Source: Alphaproteobacteria bacterium (GTDB taxonomy: Bacteria > Pseudomonadota > Alphaproteobacteria > Rhodobacterales > Rhodobacteraceae). Taken from it: a stretch of DNA of 64,000 bases. Location: assembly GCA_009908505.1 (NCBI GenBank), contig JAAAPD010000067.1, positions 62,001-126,000 of the forward strand, read 5' to 3'. Made by a program: the position numbers and the translations under genes. Shown here in pieces: positions 51,224 through 60,642 of the stretch. Every line of letters begins with the position of its first letter. The first letter of the stretch is position 1. The notes below the pieces were generated by a model. It had not been told where the DNA came from. It searched no databases and saw only the letters and a list, made by a program, of their open reading frames with translations.

Positions 51224-52246
51224 TCAGCCCTTCTTGAGCACCCGCACGCCCAGCGTTTCCGCGATCTGCACGGCGTTCAACGCCGCGCCCTTGCGCAGGT
51301 TGTCGCTGACGCACCAGAAGTTCAGACCATTATCGATGGTGCTGTCCTGGCGAATACGGCTGATGAAGGTGGCGAAATCGCCGACGCATTCGACGGGCGT
51401 GACGTAGCCGCCGTCTTCGCGCTTGTCGATCACCATGATGCCGGGCGCCTCGCGCAGGATGTCGCGGGCCTCGTCCTCGTCCAGGAAGTCCTCGGTCTCG
51501 ATATTGACCGACTCGGCGTGGCCGACGAAGACCGGGACGCGCACACAGGTGGCCGTGACCTTGATCGAGGGATCAACGATCTTCTTTGTCTCGGCGACCA
51601 TCTTCCATTCCTCCTTGGTGGACCCGTCATCGAGGAAGACATCGATATGCGGGATCACGTTGAAGGCGATCTGCTTGGGATAAACCGACGGCTCGACCTC
51701 CTGGCCGGGCACGTAGACGCCCTTGGTCTGGTTCCACAACTCGTCGATGCCGTCCTTGCCCGAGCCCGACACCGATTGGTACGTCGACACCACCACGCGC
51801 TTGATTTTCGCGCGGTCATGCAGGGGTTTCAGCGCGACGACCATCTGCGCGGTCGAGCAGTTCGGGTTGGCGATGATGTTCTTCTTGGCATAGCCCTCGA
51901 CCGCCTGCGCGTTCACTTCCGGCACCACCAGCGGCACGTTGGGATCGTAGCGGTATAGCGACGAGTTATCGATGACGATACAGCCGGCCGCAGCAGCCTT
52001 CGGCGCGTAGGTTTTCGTCGCGTCCGAGCCGATGGCGAACAACGCAATATCCCAGCCCGTGAAGTCGAACTGGTCCAGGTCCTTGGTCTTTAGGGTTTCG
52101 TCGCCATAGCTGACCTCGGTCCCCAGCGACCGGCGGCTGGCCAGCGCGACGACCTCGTCCGCCGGAAACTGGCGCTCGGCCAGGATGTTGAGCATTTCCC
52201 GGCCCACGTTGCCCGTGGCACCGACGACGGCGACTTTGTAGCCCAT
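51224..52246 (-). CDS. asd: Aspartate-semialdehyde dehydrogenase
   Basis: VAVVGATGNVGREMLNILAERQFPADEVVALASRRSLG; NPNCSTAQMVVALKPLHD; STYQSVSGSGKDGIDELW. Confidence 0.95.
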   Translation of the reverse strand: MGYKVAVVGATGNVGREMLNILAERQFPADEVVALASRRSLGTEVSYGDETLKTKDLDQFDFTGWDIALFAIGSDATKTYAPKAAAAGCIVIDNSSLYRYDPNVPLVVPEVNAQAVEGYAKKNIIANPNCSTAQMVVALKPLHDRAKIKRVVVSTYQSVSGSGKDGIDELWNQTKGVYVPGQEVEPSVYPKQIAFNVIPHIDVFLDDGSTKEEWKMVAETKKIVDPSIKVTATCVRVPVFVGHAESVNIETEDFLDEDEARDILREAPGIMVIDKREDGGYVTPVECVGDFATFISRIRQDSTIDNGLNFWCVSDNLRKGAALNAVQIAETLGVRVLKKG

Positions 52247-52309
52247 TGGCTTTGGCTCCCGATTTGAAATCGTCCGCCTGATAACGCTGCAGGGCAGAAA
52301 TTGGAAGGG

Positions 52310-53488
52310 CTAGTCGGTCCGGTCGCGGCTGAAGCTGTAAATCGTCACGCCCGCCAGCAGGAGAAGACCGTAAAGCAGGAACAGCGTGGCATAGGGATCC
52401 GCCGCGGTCTCGGCCACCTCGGTGCGGGCGGCGTGGACCCGACCGGTTACAAACTGCATAAGCCCGACCCCGGCGATGACGAAAAGGTTCAGCAGGCTGA
52501 CCCCTCGCCCCGTCAGGTGCGCGGGAAAGAATGCACGGCCATGGGCGATCATCTGCGGGAAAGACGCCCCGAAGAACCCGACCAGCGCCAACAGCGCGGT
52601 CACCAGCCAGATATTGCCTGAGGTCAGACCCGCCAGGGCGAAACAGGCCATGGCACCCAGGAGATTGCCGCCGAAGATGCCCCATTTACGTGTGCCCAGC
52701 CACCGGTCGAGCGGGCCATAGACGAAATTCCCCGCGATCATCGCCAGCCCCATGACCAGCGAAACGGTGCCGATCAGTGCGGCATCGGCGCCAAAGACAT
52801 CGTCCATGTAGGGGCCCACCCAAAGCCCCCGGGTTCCTGCCGACGGCGCATAGTTCACGAACATCAGGGGCAGGATCAGCCACATGGCGGGGATTTTCAG
52901 GATATCGAGGACCGACCCACGCGTTTCGGCCTCGGCCCGGGGTGGGTCATTGACCAAGGCGGCGATCAGCAGGGCGATGGTCAGGCTGATCGCGGTCAAA
53001 GCGAACATCGTCCCGCGCCAGCCGAACCATTCGGCCGCCCAGGCCAGGGGCACGGAACTGGCGACATTGCCCAGCGACCCGACCCCCAGCACAACCCCGG
53101 CCAGTGTTCCGAACACAGCCGGCGAATAGACCCGCGCGAAGATGAAGTAGGACGCCATCAGCACCGGCGAACAGCCGATGCCCAGCAGGACCATACCGAA
53201 AACGATGTGCAGCGGCGTCTGCGCCATGGCGCAGACCAGGGCGCCCCCGGCCCCGCCCAGGGCGAACAGAATTGAGGCGGTCAGCCGCGGGCCGATGCGG
53301 TCCAACGCCGCGCCGACGGGGATCTGCATCGCGGCAAAGACCAGGAACCACATGCCCGACGCATAGGACAAATCGGCCGGCGTCGCGCCCAGCTCGGCCT
53401 CAAGCGCGGGGGCGAGCACCGCGAGAAACGCGCGGTAGAACTGGCTGAGCACATAGGCCAGCACGAGGCTGATGACACCGGCTTGCAT
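52310..53488 (-). CDS. MFS transporter
   Basis: Twelve-TM MFS-type sequence (LSYASGMWFLVFAAMQIPVGAALDRIGPRLT). Confidence 0.92.
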   Translation of the reverse strand: MQAGVISLVLAYVLSQFYRAFLAVLAPALEAELGATPADLSYASGMWFLVFAAMQIPVGAALDRIGPRLTASILFALGGAGGALVCAMAQTPLHIVFGMVLLGIGCSPVLMASYFIFARVYSPAVFGTLAGVVLGVGSLGNVASSVPLAWAAEWFGWRGTMFALTAISLTIALLIAALVNDPPRAEAETRGSVLDILKIPAMWLILPLMFVNYAPSAGTRGLWVGPYMDDVFGADAALIGTVSLVMGLAMIAGNFVYGPLDRWLGTRKWGIFGGNLLGAMACFALAGLTSGNIWLVTALLALVGFFGASFPQMIAHGRAFFPAHLTGRGVSLLNLFVIAGVGLMQFVTGRVHAARTEVAETAADPYATLFLLYGLLLLAGVTIYSFSRDRTD

Positions 53489-53540
53489 TCTGTCCCTTCC
53501 CGTTTGGGGTCAGGTTGCATGGGCCGGGGTCAGGGGCAAG

Positions 53541-54896
53541 TCAAAGGGCGCGGGAATGCCGCCCTTCGGGCATCGCGTATTCATCCAGTTCCGCCGCGAC
53601 CAATCGCGCCACGAGGCGGGCGTTCTCGGTCAGGCGAATGCAATCGTCATGCATCTGGACATGGTCGGGAAAGCCCTGCGGGATATGCCGCACACGGTCG
53701 CGCAATTCGCTCACGGGCATGCCGTGGCGCGCGGACAGCTCTTTCAGGTCCAGCTCGAACCGGCACATCAGCATCTCGATCATGTCGGACCGCAGCAGGT
53801 CCTCGGGACTCATGGCGTGGCCGCGAACGGTGGCCAGACGCTCCTCGGCGATTGCGGTCGCATAGCGCGAGGATGTCGAATGGTTCTGCGCGAACCCTTG
53901 CGGATAGCGCGAGATCGCCGATGCCCCCAGGCCGATCAGCAGGTCCGAATCATCCGCGGTGTAGCCCTGGAAGTTGCGGCGCAGGGTCTTTGTTCTGTCG
54001 GCATCGGCCATACTGTCCCCTTCGCGGGCATAGTGGTCGATGCCGATCTCGCGGTAGCGATCCCAGACGAACAGGCGGCGGGCGGTGTCGAAGAGTTCCA
54101 GCCGCTCTTCTGCATTGGGCAGGGCATCGGCGGGGATCATAACCTGCCGCTTGGCCATCCAAGGCACATGAGCGTAGCCGAAAAGGGCCACGCGGTCCGG
54201 AGTCAGCGACAGGACCTTCTGCACGCTGTCGGCCATCCGGGATTTGTCCTGGTGGGGAAGGCCATAGAGAACATCCATGTTCAGGCTGTGAACCCCGGCA
54301 TCGCGCAGCATCTCGACCACGTCCCGTGTCTGGTCGAAACTCTGAATTCGTCCGATGCATTCTTGAACCTCAGGATCGAAATCCTGCACCCCGATAGAGG
54401 CGCGGTTCATGCCGATTTCCTGCAGGGCCTCGATGCGCGCCTTGTCCACCTCGGTCGGGTCGATTTCGACCGAAAATTCGCAATCCTCGGTCCAGGGGCG
54501 GAACGCCGCGATATCGCGGCCAAGGTCGCGGATCATTTCGGGCGGAAGAAGCGTCGGTGTGCCACCGCCCAAGTGGACATGACTCAACACCACGTCGTCG
54601 GGCAGGTTGGCATCGACAAGCGCCATCTCCGCGCGCAACTGGTCAAGATAGGGTATTAGCGGCCTGTCGGTGCTGGTGCCCTGCGTGCGGCACGCACAGA
54701 ACCAGCACAGGCGACGACAATAGGGGATGTGCAGGTATAGCGACACGCGGGCGCCCGATGGCACCGCTTGTAACCAATGTGCGACAGTGGCTGGGCCTAC
54801 ATTCTCGCTGAAGTGGTTGGCCGGCGGATAGCTGGTATAGCGCGGAGCCCTCGCGTCAAAGAGTCCCAAACGGCGCAATCGTTCGATAGATGACAT
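53541..54896 (-). CDS. hemN: Oxygen-independent coproporphyrinogen III oxidase
   Basis: YTSYPPANHFS; LYLHIPYCRRLCWFCACRTQ radical SAM motif; HLGGGTPTLL. Confidence 0.94.
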   Translation of the reverse strand: MSSIERLRRLGLFDARAPRYTSYPPANHFSENVGPATVAHWLQAVPSGARVSLYLHIPYCRRLCWFCACRTQGTSTDRPLIPYLDQLRAEMALVDANLPDDVVLSHVHLGGGTPTLLPPEMIRDLGRDIAAFRPWTEDCEFSVEIDPTEVDKARIEALQEIGMNRASIGVQDFDPEVQECIGRIQSFDQTRDVVEMLRDAGVHSLNMDVLYGLPHQDKSRMADSVQKVLSLTPDRVALFGYAHVPWMAKRQVMIPADALPNAEERLELFDTARRLFVWDRYREIGIDHYAREGDSMADADRTKTLRRNFQGYTADDSDLLIGLGASAISRYPQGFAQNHSTSSRYATAIAEERLATVRGHAMSPEDLLRSDMIEMLMCRFELDLKELSARHGMPVSELRDRVRHIPQGFPDHVQMHDDCIRLTENARLVARLVAAELDEYAMPEGRHSRAL

Positions 54897-54959
54897 TGCT
54901 TATCCTTGATAAGTCACGTTAGTCTGGCGCCGTTCACCATGCGAACGGGGACCAGAGCT

Positions 54960-55703
54960 GTGTCTATTTCTCTGTCGACAACGGATATCCGTTGCGCGGA
55001 ATGCCCGATCCGCCATCGGGCGGTTTGTTCCAACTGCGATGATGATGAGCTTCAGCAGCTGGATCAGATCAAATACTACCGAACCTACGCGCCCGGTCAG
55101 ACGATCGCCTGGGGCGGGGACGAGTTGACCTTTGTCGGCTCGGTCGTTCGGGGCGTGGCCTCTCTCAGTCAGACGATGGAAGACGGGCGCACGCAGATGG
55201 TGGGGCTTCTGCTGCCGTCGGATTTCGTCGGCCGGCCGGGGCGCAACTCTTTGCCCTACGACGTAACGGCGGTGTCCGAGATCACGCTGTGCTGCTTCCG
55301 GCGCAAACCGTTCGAAAAGCAACTGGCGATAACGCCGCATATCGCCGAACGTCTGCTTGAGATGACGTTGGACGACCTGGACGCGGCCCGCGAATGGATG
55401 CTGATCCTTGGCCGAAAGACGGCGCGGGAAAAGATCGCCAGCCTTCTGACGATCATAGCCCGGCGCGAGAAAAGCATGGAATTCGCCGCCCAGGGCGACG
55501 CGGTGGTCATCGACCTGCCCCTGACGCGTGAAGCCATGGCCGATTACCTCGGCCTGACGCTGGAAACCGTCAGCCGCCAGATTTCGGCGCTCAAACGCGA
55601 GGGTATCATCGAACTGGACGGCAAACGGCGCATCATCGTGCCCGACATGCCGGCCCTGATGGAAGAGACCGGCGACGACATGGACGGCGGCTTGATCGCC
55701 TGA
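54960..55703 (+). CDS. fnrL: Crp/Fnr family regulator with N-terminal Fe-S cysteines (FnrL-like); start uncertain (54939 ATG or 54960 GTG)
   Basis: RCAECPIRHRAVCSNCDDDELQQLDQIK; C-terminal HTH LPLTREAMADYLGLTLETVSRQISALKREGII; adjacent to hemN. Confidence 0.88.
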   Translation: MSISLSTTDIRCAECPIRHRAVCSNCDDDELQQLDQIKYYRTYAPGQTIAWGGDELTFVGSVVRGVASLSQTMEDGRTQMVGLLLPSDFVGRPGRNSLPYDVTAVSEITLCCFRRKPFEKQLAITPHIAERLLEMTLDDLDAAREWMLILGRKTAREKIASLLTIIARREKSMEFAAQGDAVVIDLPLTREAMADYLGLTLETVSRQISALKREGIIELDGKRRIIVPDMPALMEETGDDMDGGLIA

Positions 55704-55741
55704 TCCGGTCGCCGATCCGAATATGTCGCGCGCCCCTTGCA

Positions 55742-56584
55742 TCAATGGGCCATCAGGATCGGCACCTTCGCCGTTTCCAGCATTTCGCGCGTGGCGCCGC
55801 CCAGCACAGCCTCGCGGACACGGGAATGGCCATAGGCCCCCATTACGATCACCTGGCTTCCATGTTCGGCGGCGAAACGGTTCAAGACGGCCGAAACGCG
55901 CGGCAAGGTCTTTGACAGGATCGAAACCTCGGACTTGACGCCGTGCCGGGCCAGCATGAGGCAAAGCACGCCACCAGGGTCCGACCTTTCCGGCGAATGG
56001 CTGGGCGGATCGACCATGACGATATCGCTGTGTTCGGCCCGTGCCAGAATGGGTAGCGCCTTGCGCACGGCCTCCAGGCTTTCGTCGCTTTCGTTCCATG
56101 CGATCATGGTCCGGTCGAAGGCCCTGGAATAGTCCAGCGCAGCACGCGGCACGACCATGACCGGCGCGCCGGTTCCGAACAGCGCCGCCTCCAAGGTCAG
56201 CACCTGAAGCTGCGTCGCCTCGTCGCCATAGGGCTGGGCGGCAACGATCAGGTCGGCATACCGAACCAGGCGCGCGACCGTCGTGTCGAGCCCCAGCGTC
56301 GTGACAACGGCGGGCGCGACGATAGAGGACAGGTCATAGGCCTTCAGGATGCTCTCGGCCCAGGTAACCAGGTCATCGGCGCGGTCGCGGGCCTCGTCGG
56401 CACCGCTTTCCAGTATCACGGCCGCGGTGCCGACCGGCATCGCCTCGTAGCGGGCCGGGTCGATACCCAGCGCATGCACGTCGAGATGCGCCCGTTCACG
56501 CGCCGCGATCTCGGCGGCGGCGGTCAGGGCGGGCGCATCGGCGACCGAATCCGTAACGATCACTGAAATTGTCTTGTAGGCCAT
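55742..56584 (-). CDS. Universal stress protein (tandem UspA-like)
   Basis: MAYKTISVIVTDSVADAPALTAAAEIAARE...GSQVIVMGAYGHSRVREAVLGGATREMLETAKVPILMAH. Confidence 0.9.
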   Translation of the reverse strand: MAYKTISVIVTDSVADAPALTAAAEIAARERAHLDVHALGIDPARYEAMPVGTAAVILESGADEARDRADDLVTWAESILKAYDLSSIVAPAVVTTLGLDTTVARLVRYADLIVAAQPYGDEATQLQVLTLEAALFGTGAPVMVVPRAALDYSRAFDRTMIAWNESDESLEAVRKALPILARAEHSDIVMVDPPSHSPERSDPGGVLCLMLARHGVKSEVSILSKTLPRVSAVLNRFAAEHGSQVIVMGAYGHSRVREAVLGGATREMLETAKVPILMAH

Positions 56585-56674
56585 GGCGGATCCCCGAGGT
56601 TTGGCACGCCGATCCATTGGGCGGTCGCGTTGTCTGCTTCTTTTCGGTCCTAGCAATGTCGGAGCCGGATTCAC

Positions 56675-56688
56675 TTGACATGGATCAA
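56675..56688. promoter_or_regulatory. FNR/FnrL box in the divergent usp / ccoN promoter region
   Basis: TTGAC-ATGG-ATCAA, one mismatch to TTGAT-N4-ATCAA, about 90 bp from both start codons. Confidence 0.78.
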
Positions 56689-56777
56689 GGCTGTTGAACC
56701 CACAAAGATGAGAAACCCCGGACCCATAAGCATCCGCCGGGACGAATCCGTCCGGGCCAACGAAGGGAACGCACGTC

Positions 56778-58370
56778 ATGTGGGATTGGATCAAGATCGC
56801 GGTCTTGGGGCTTGTCGCCCTGCTGGCCGCACTGACGGCGAATTTTGCGAGGGACCTGGCCTACCAGGTTCACGCATTGATCGTCATGGCCGTCGCCGCC
56901 GGTTTGTTCATCTATACGGTGAGAACCGCCGGAGAGGAGAAGCCGGCAGCGACCGGGTATATGGACGGGGTTGTGCGCGCAGGTGTCATCGCCACGGCCT
57001 TCTGGGGTATTGCGGGGTTCCTAGTGGGAACCTTCATCGCGTTCCAGTTGGCCTTTCCGCAACTCAATTTCGACTTTCTGCAAGGCTATGGCAATTTCGG
57101 CCGTCTGCGTCCGCTGCATACCTCGGCGGTGATCTTCGCCTTTGGCGGCAATGCCCTGATCGCATCGTCCTTGTACGTCGTGCAGCGCACCAGCGCCGCG
57201 CGGCTTTGGGGCGGCAACGCGGCCTGGTTCGTGTTCTGGGGCTATCAGTTGTTCATCGTGCTGGCCGCGACCGGCTATCTCATGGGGGCCACGCAGTCGC
57301 GTGAATACGCCGAACCCGAATGGTACGTCGACTTGTGGCTGACCATCGTCTGGGTCGTCTACCTCGGCATCTTCCTGGGCACGATCGTCAAGCGCAAGGA
57401 ACCCCACATCTACGTGGCCAACTGGTTCTACCTGTCGTTCATCGTGACGGTCGCCATGCTGCACGTGGTCAACAACATGGCCATTCCGGTGTCGTTCATG
57501 GGCGCCCGCTCGGTCAGCGCGATGGCCGGGGTGCAGGATGCCATGACCCAGTGGTGGTACGGCCACAACGCGGTGGGCTTCTTCCTGACGGCGGGTTTCC
57601 TGGGCATGATGTACTACTTCGTGCCCAAGCAGGCCGAACGCCCGGTCTTCTCCTACAAGCTGTCGATCATCCACTTTTGGGCGCTGATCTTCATCTATAT
57701 CTGGGCCGGTCCGCACCACCTGCACTACACCGCACTGCCCGACTGGGCCTCGACGCTGGGCATGGTTTTCTCGATCATTTTGTGGATGCCGTCCTGGGGT
57801 GGCATGATCAACGGGCTGATGACGCTTTCGGGCGCATGGGACAAGATCCGCACCGACCCGATCATCCGTATGATGGTCATCTCGATCGGCTTTTACGGCA
57901 TGTCGACCTTCGAAGGGCCAATGATGTCGATTCGCGCGGTCAACTCGCTGTCGCACTACACCGACTGGACGATCGGCCACGTGCATTCCGGCGCGCTGGG
58001 CTGGAACGGCATGATCACATTCGGCGCGCTCTACTTCCTGACGCCGCGTCTGTGGAACCGTGCCCGGCTCTACAGCCTCAGCTTGGTCAACTGGCACTTC
58101 TGGCTCGCCACCATCGGCATCGTGCTCTACGCGGCCTCGATGTGGGTCACCGGCATCATGGAAGGCCTGATGTGGCGTGAAGTCGACGCACAAGGGTTCC
58201 TGGTGAACTCGTTCGCCGACACCGTGAGCGCCAAGTTCCCGATGTATGTGGTCCGCGGTCTTGGCGGGGTGCTCTACCTCACCGGCGCAATCATCATGTG
58301 CTACAACCTCTGGATGACGGTCCGCGGGCAGAAGGAAGTCTCTGCCGCCGCCGCCACTCCTGCCGAATAA
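56778..58370 (+). CDS. ccoN: Cytochrome-c oxidase, cbb3-type subunit I
   Basis: Heme-copper oxidase subunit I ([65 protein letters not shown]). Confidence 0.96.
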   Translation: MWDWIKIAVLGLVALLAALTANFARDLAYQVHALIVMAVAAGLFIYTVRTAGEEKPAATGYMDGVVRAGVIATAFWGIAGFLVGTFIAFQLAFPQLNFDFLQGYGNFGRLRPLHTSAVIFAFGGNALIASSLYVVQRTSAARLWGGNAAWFVFWGYQLFIVLAATGYLMGATQSREYAEPEWYVDLWLTIVWVVYLGIFLGTIVKRKEPHIYVANWFYLSFIVTVAMLHVVNNMAIPVSFMGARSVSAMAGVQDAMTQWWYGHNAVGFFLTAGFLGMMYYFVPKQAERPVFSYKLSIIHFWALIFIYIWAGPHHLHYTALPDWASTLGMVFSIILWMPSWGGMINGLMTLSGAWDKIRTDPIIRMMVISIGFYGMSTFEGPMMSIRAVNSLSHYTDWTIGHVHSGALGWNGMITFGALYFLTPRLWNRARLYSLSLVNWHFWLATIGIVLYAASMWVTGIMEGLMWREVDAQGFLVNSFADTVSAKFPMYVVRGLGGVLYLTGAIIMCYNLWMTVRGQKEVSAAAATPAE

Positions 58371-58382
58371 GGATACCGGAAC

Positions 58383-59228
58383 ATGAGCACCGACAACAAG
58401 AAACCCCCGATGCCGGCATCCGCCACAGGCGTCGACGAGCGCCCCAAGAAGCGCTCCATCCTGGATCGGCACAAGATCCTCGAAACCAACGCCACGCTGC
58501 TGCTGATCTTCAGCTTCCTGGTGGTGACGGTGGGCGGCATCGTGCAGATCGCACCGCTCTTCTACCTCGAAAACACGATCGAGGAAGTCGAAGGCGTGCG
58601 GCCCTACACTCCTCTGGAACTGGCGGGGCGGGAAATCTATGTCCGCGAAGGCTGCTACGTCTGCCACAGCCAGATGATCCGTCCCATGCGGGACGAGGTC
58701 GAACGCTACGGCCACTATTCGCTGGCAGCCGAGTCGATGTATGACCACCCGTTCCAGTGGGGATCCAAGCGGACCGGGCCGGACCTGGCCCGCGTCGGTG
58801 GCCGCTATTCCGACGCCTGGCACGTGGATCACCTGATCGATCCGCAGGCCGTGGTGCCGGAATCCGTGATGCCGCCCTATGCCTACCTCATGGATAAGGA
58901 GATCACGCCGGAATACATGGGCGACCTTCTGAGCACCCATGCCATGGTCGGCGTGCCCTACACCGAGGACATGATCGCCAATGCCGAGGCGGACTTCTAC
59001 GCCCAACTCGATCCGTTCTCGGACGGGTATGACGGGCTGGTGGCGCGTTACATCGTCGACGAGAATCCCGACGATGACCGGGAGCCACGCAACACGATCG
59101 TTGCACGCAACTTCGACGGGCAGGATGCCGTGACCGAGATGGATGCCCTGGTGGCATACCTGCAAATGCTCGGCACGCTGGTCGATTTCTCGACCTTCAC
59201 GCCCGAAGAAGCCGCGATGCCGCGCTGA
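58383..59228 (+). CDS. ccoO: Cytochrome-c oxidase, cbb3-type subunit II
   Basis: [32 protein letters not shown] c-type heme motif. Confidence 0.96.
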   Translation: MSTDNKKPPMPASATGVDERPKKRSILDRHKILETNATLLLIFSFLVVTVGGIVQIAPLFYLENTIEEVEGVRPYTPLELAGREIYVREGCYVCHSQMIRPMRDEVERYGHYSLAAESMYDHPFQWGSKRTGPDLARVGGRYSDAWHVDHLIDPQAVVPESVMPPYAYLMDKEITPEYMGDLLSTHAMVGVPYTEDMIANAEADFYAQLDPFSDGYDGLVARYIVDENPDDDREPRNTIVARNFDGQDAVTEMDALVAYLQMLGTLVDFSTFTPEEAAMPR

Positions 59229-59238
59229 GGAGGAAAAG

Positions 59239-59457
59239 ATGGAAACCTACACCTTCCTTCGCCAATTCGCAGACAGCTGGATGTTGCTGGCGCTGTTCAT
59301 CTTCTTCATCGGAACCTGGTTCTGGGCCTTTCGGCCCGGTTCCCGGCGGGTGCATGACGAGGCGGCCAATTCCATCTTCCGGCACGAGGACGCCCCCGCC
59401 GAAGACGATGGCGCCCTTACCCAGGACAACAACACCGACCCGGAGGGTCAGAAATGA
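59239..59457 (+). CDS. ccoQ: cbb3-type cytochrome c oxidase subunit 3 (CcoQ)
   Basis: 72 aa METYTFLRQFADSWMLLALFIFFIGTWFWAFRPGSRRVHDEAANSIF; AGGAGG SD; between ccoO and ccoP. Confidence 0.93.
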   Translation: METYTFLRQFADSWMLLALFIFFIGTWFWAFRPGSRRVHDEAANSIFRHEDAPAEDDGALTQDNNTDPEGQK

Positions 59458-60344
59458 GCGAGAAAAAAGACTATAACGGTGTCGAAACCACCGGCCACGA
59501 ATGGGATGGCATCGAAGAGCTGAACAATCCGCTGCCACGCTGGTGGGTCTGGGTCTTCTACGCCACGATCATTTGGGGCATCGGATACACCATCGCCTAT
59601 CCCGCCTGGCCCGGCATCAAGAGTTCGACCGCCGGCCTGTTGGGCTATTCGACCCGGGCCAACGTGGCCGAGGACATCGCGGATGTGAACGCACAGAACG
59701 CCGCGCTTCGCACAGAATTGGCCGGCGCGGACCTTGCCGCCCTTGTCGACAACCGCGACAGCGAGGTCTACAGCTACGCGGTCAACGGCGGGCGGGCTGT
59801 CTTTGCCGCCAATTGTTCCCAGTGTCACGGGTCGGGCGCCGACGGCGTGGCCCCCGCGAACGGCTATCCCAACCTGCGCGACGATGCCTGGCTTTGGGGC
59901 GGCACGGTCGAGGACATTGCCTTTACCGTGGCGCACGGCATTCGCAACGAACAATCCCTCGACGCGCGTTGGTCCGAGATGCCGGCCTTCGGCGACATCC
60001 TTCCCGAGGAAGAGGTCGAGCAGGTCGTGCAATACGTCCTGTCGTTGTCGGGCAACGAAACCGACGCGGCACTCGCCGAGGCCGGTGCCGAGGTTTTCGA
60101 CCTCAACTGTTCCTCCTGCCACGGGGTCGAGGGCATGGGCGATACCTTCCAGGGCGCACCGAACCTGACCGATGCCATCTGGCTTTACGGTGGCGACGAG
60201 GACAGCGTGACCGAGACGGTCATGAATTCCCGCTTCGGCGTCATGCCGGCCTGGTCGGATGACTACCGCGTCGGCGCGGGCCTGACCCAGGACGAGGTCA
60301 ACGCCGTGGCGGTCTACGTCCACCAACTGGGCGGCGGCCAGTAA
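59454..60344 (+). CDS. ccoP: Cytochrome-c oxidase, cbb3-type subunit III
   Basis: Two CXXCH motifs (CSQCHGSGADG, CSSCHGVEGMG) and N-terminal HEWDGIEELNNPLPRWWVWVFY. Confidence 0.96.
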   Translation: MSEKKDYNGVETTGHEWDGIEELNNPLPRWWVWVFYATIIWGIGYTIAYPAWPGIKSSTAGLLGYSTRANVAEDIADVNAQNAALRTELAGADLAALVDNRDSEVYSYAVNGGRAVFAANCSQCHGSGADGVAPANGYPNLRDDAWLWGGTVEDIAFTVAHGIRNEQSLDARWSEMPAFGDILPEEEVEQVVQYVLSLSGNETDAALAEAGAEVFDLNCSSCHGVEGMGDTFQGAPNLTDAIWLYGGDEDSVTETVMNSRFGVMPAWSDDYRVGAGLTQDEVNAVAVYVHQLGGGQ

Positions 60345-60420
60345 AGGAATTGCCGGGGCTTTGCAGCGGCCCTTGGCAACAGCGGACCTGATACCTGTTC
60401 GCGCATTCCATCAGGCCCGC

Positions 60421-60438
60421 GCCCTCCGATCGGAGGGC
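60421..60438. repeat. Perfect 18-bp palindrome downstream of ccoP
   Basis: GCCCTCCGATCGGAGGGC. Confidence 0.8.
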
Positions 60439-60441
60439 AAC

Positions 60442-60474
60442 ACCCCCGGGGTTCCGCCCCGGGGGTTCTTCTTT
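60442..60474 (+). terminator. Rho-independent terminator after ccoNOQP
   Basis: Perfect 10-bp stem ACCCCCGGGG-TTCCG-CCCCGGGGGT followed by TCTTCTTT. Confidence 0.8.
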
Positions 60475-60563
60475 GCAAAATGTCGCAGCTGTATGGGATC
60501 GCGGGTGCGAAAGCCGATCCTATATCGAAAAAATAAACCTGACCCGCAGATACGGCTTTTCAG

Positions 60564-60577
60564 TTGATCCAAGTCAA
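60564..60577. promoter_or_regulatory. FNR/FnrL box upstream of ccoG
   Basis: TTGAT-CCAA-GTCAA, one mismatch to TTGAT-N4-ATCAA. Confidence 0.75.
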
Positions 60578-60642
60578 GGCAACCAGGCCGCCATATCAGC
60601 GAAACCCGGATCAACGCGAACGCCCATGAACAGGATGATTCC

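Noticed and set aside
54906-54919. TTGATAAGTCACGT as an FNR box between hemN and fnrL
   Set aside because: Second half-site CACGT matches ATCAA poorly; kept only as part of the separate inverted-repeat observation.
57021-59165. 714-aa ORF on the minus strand opposite ccoN/ccoO
   Set aside because: Antisense shadow of strongly coding high-GC genes; His/Gly/Val/Asp-rich low-complexity composition with no recognisable domain. Many other long antisense ORFs (for example 677..1945, 2571..3833, 6644..7762, 36374..37357, 37444..38811, 44390..45649, 46855..48837) were rejected for the same reason.
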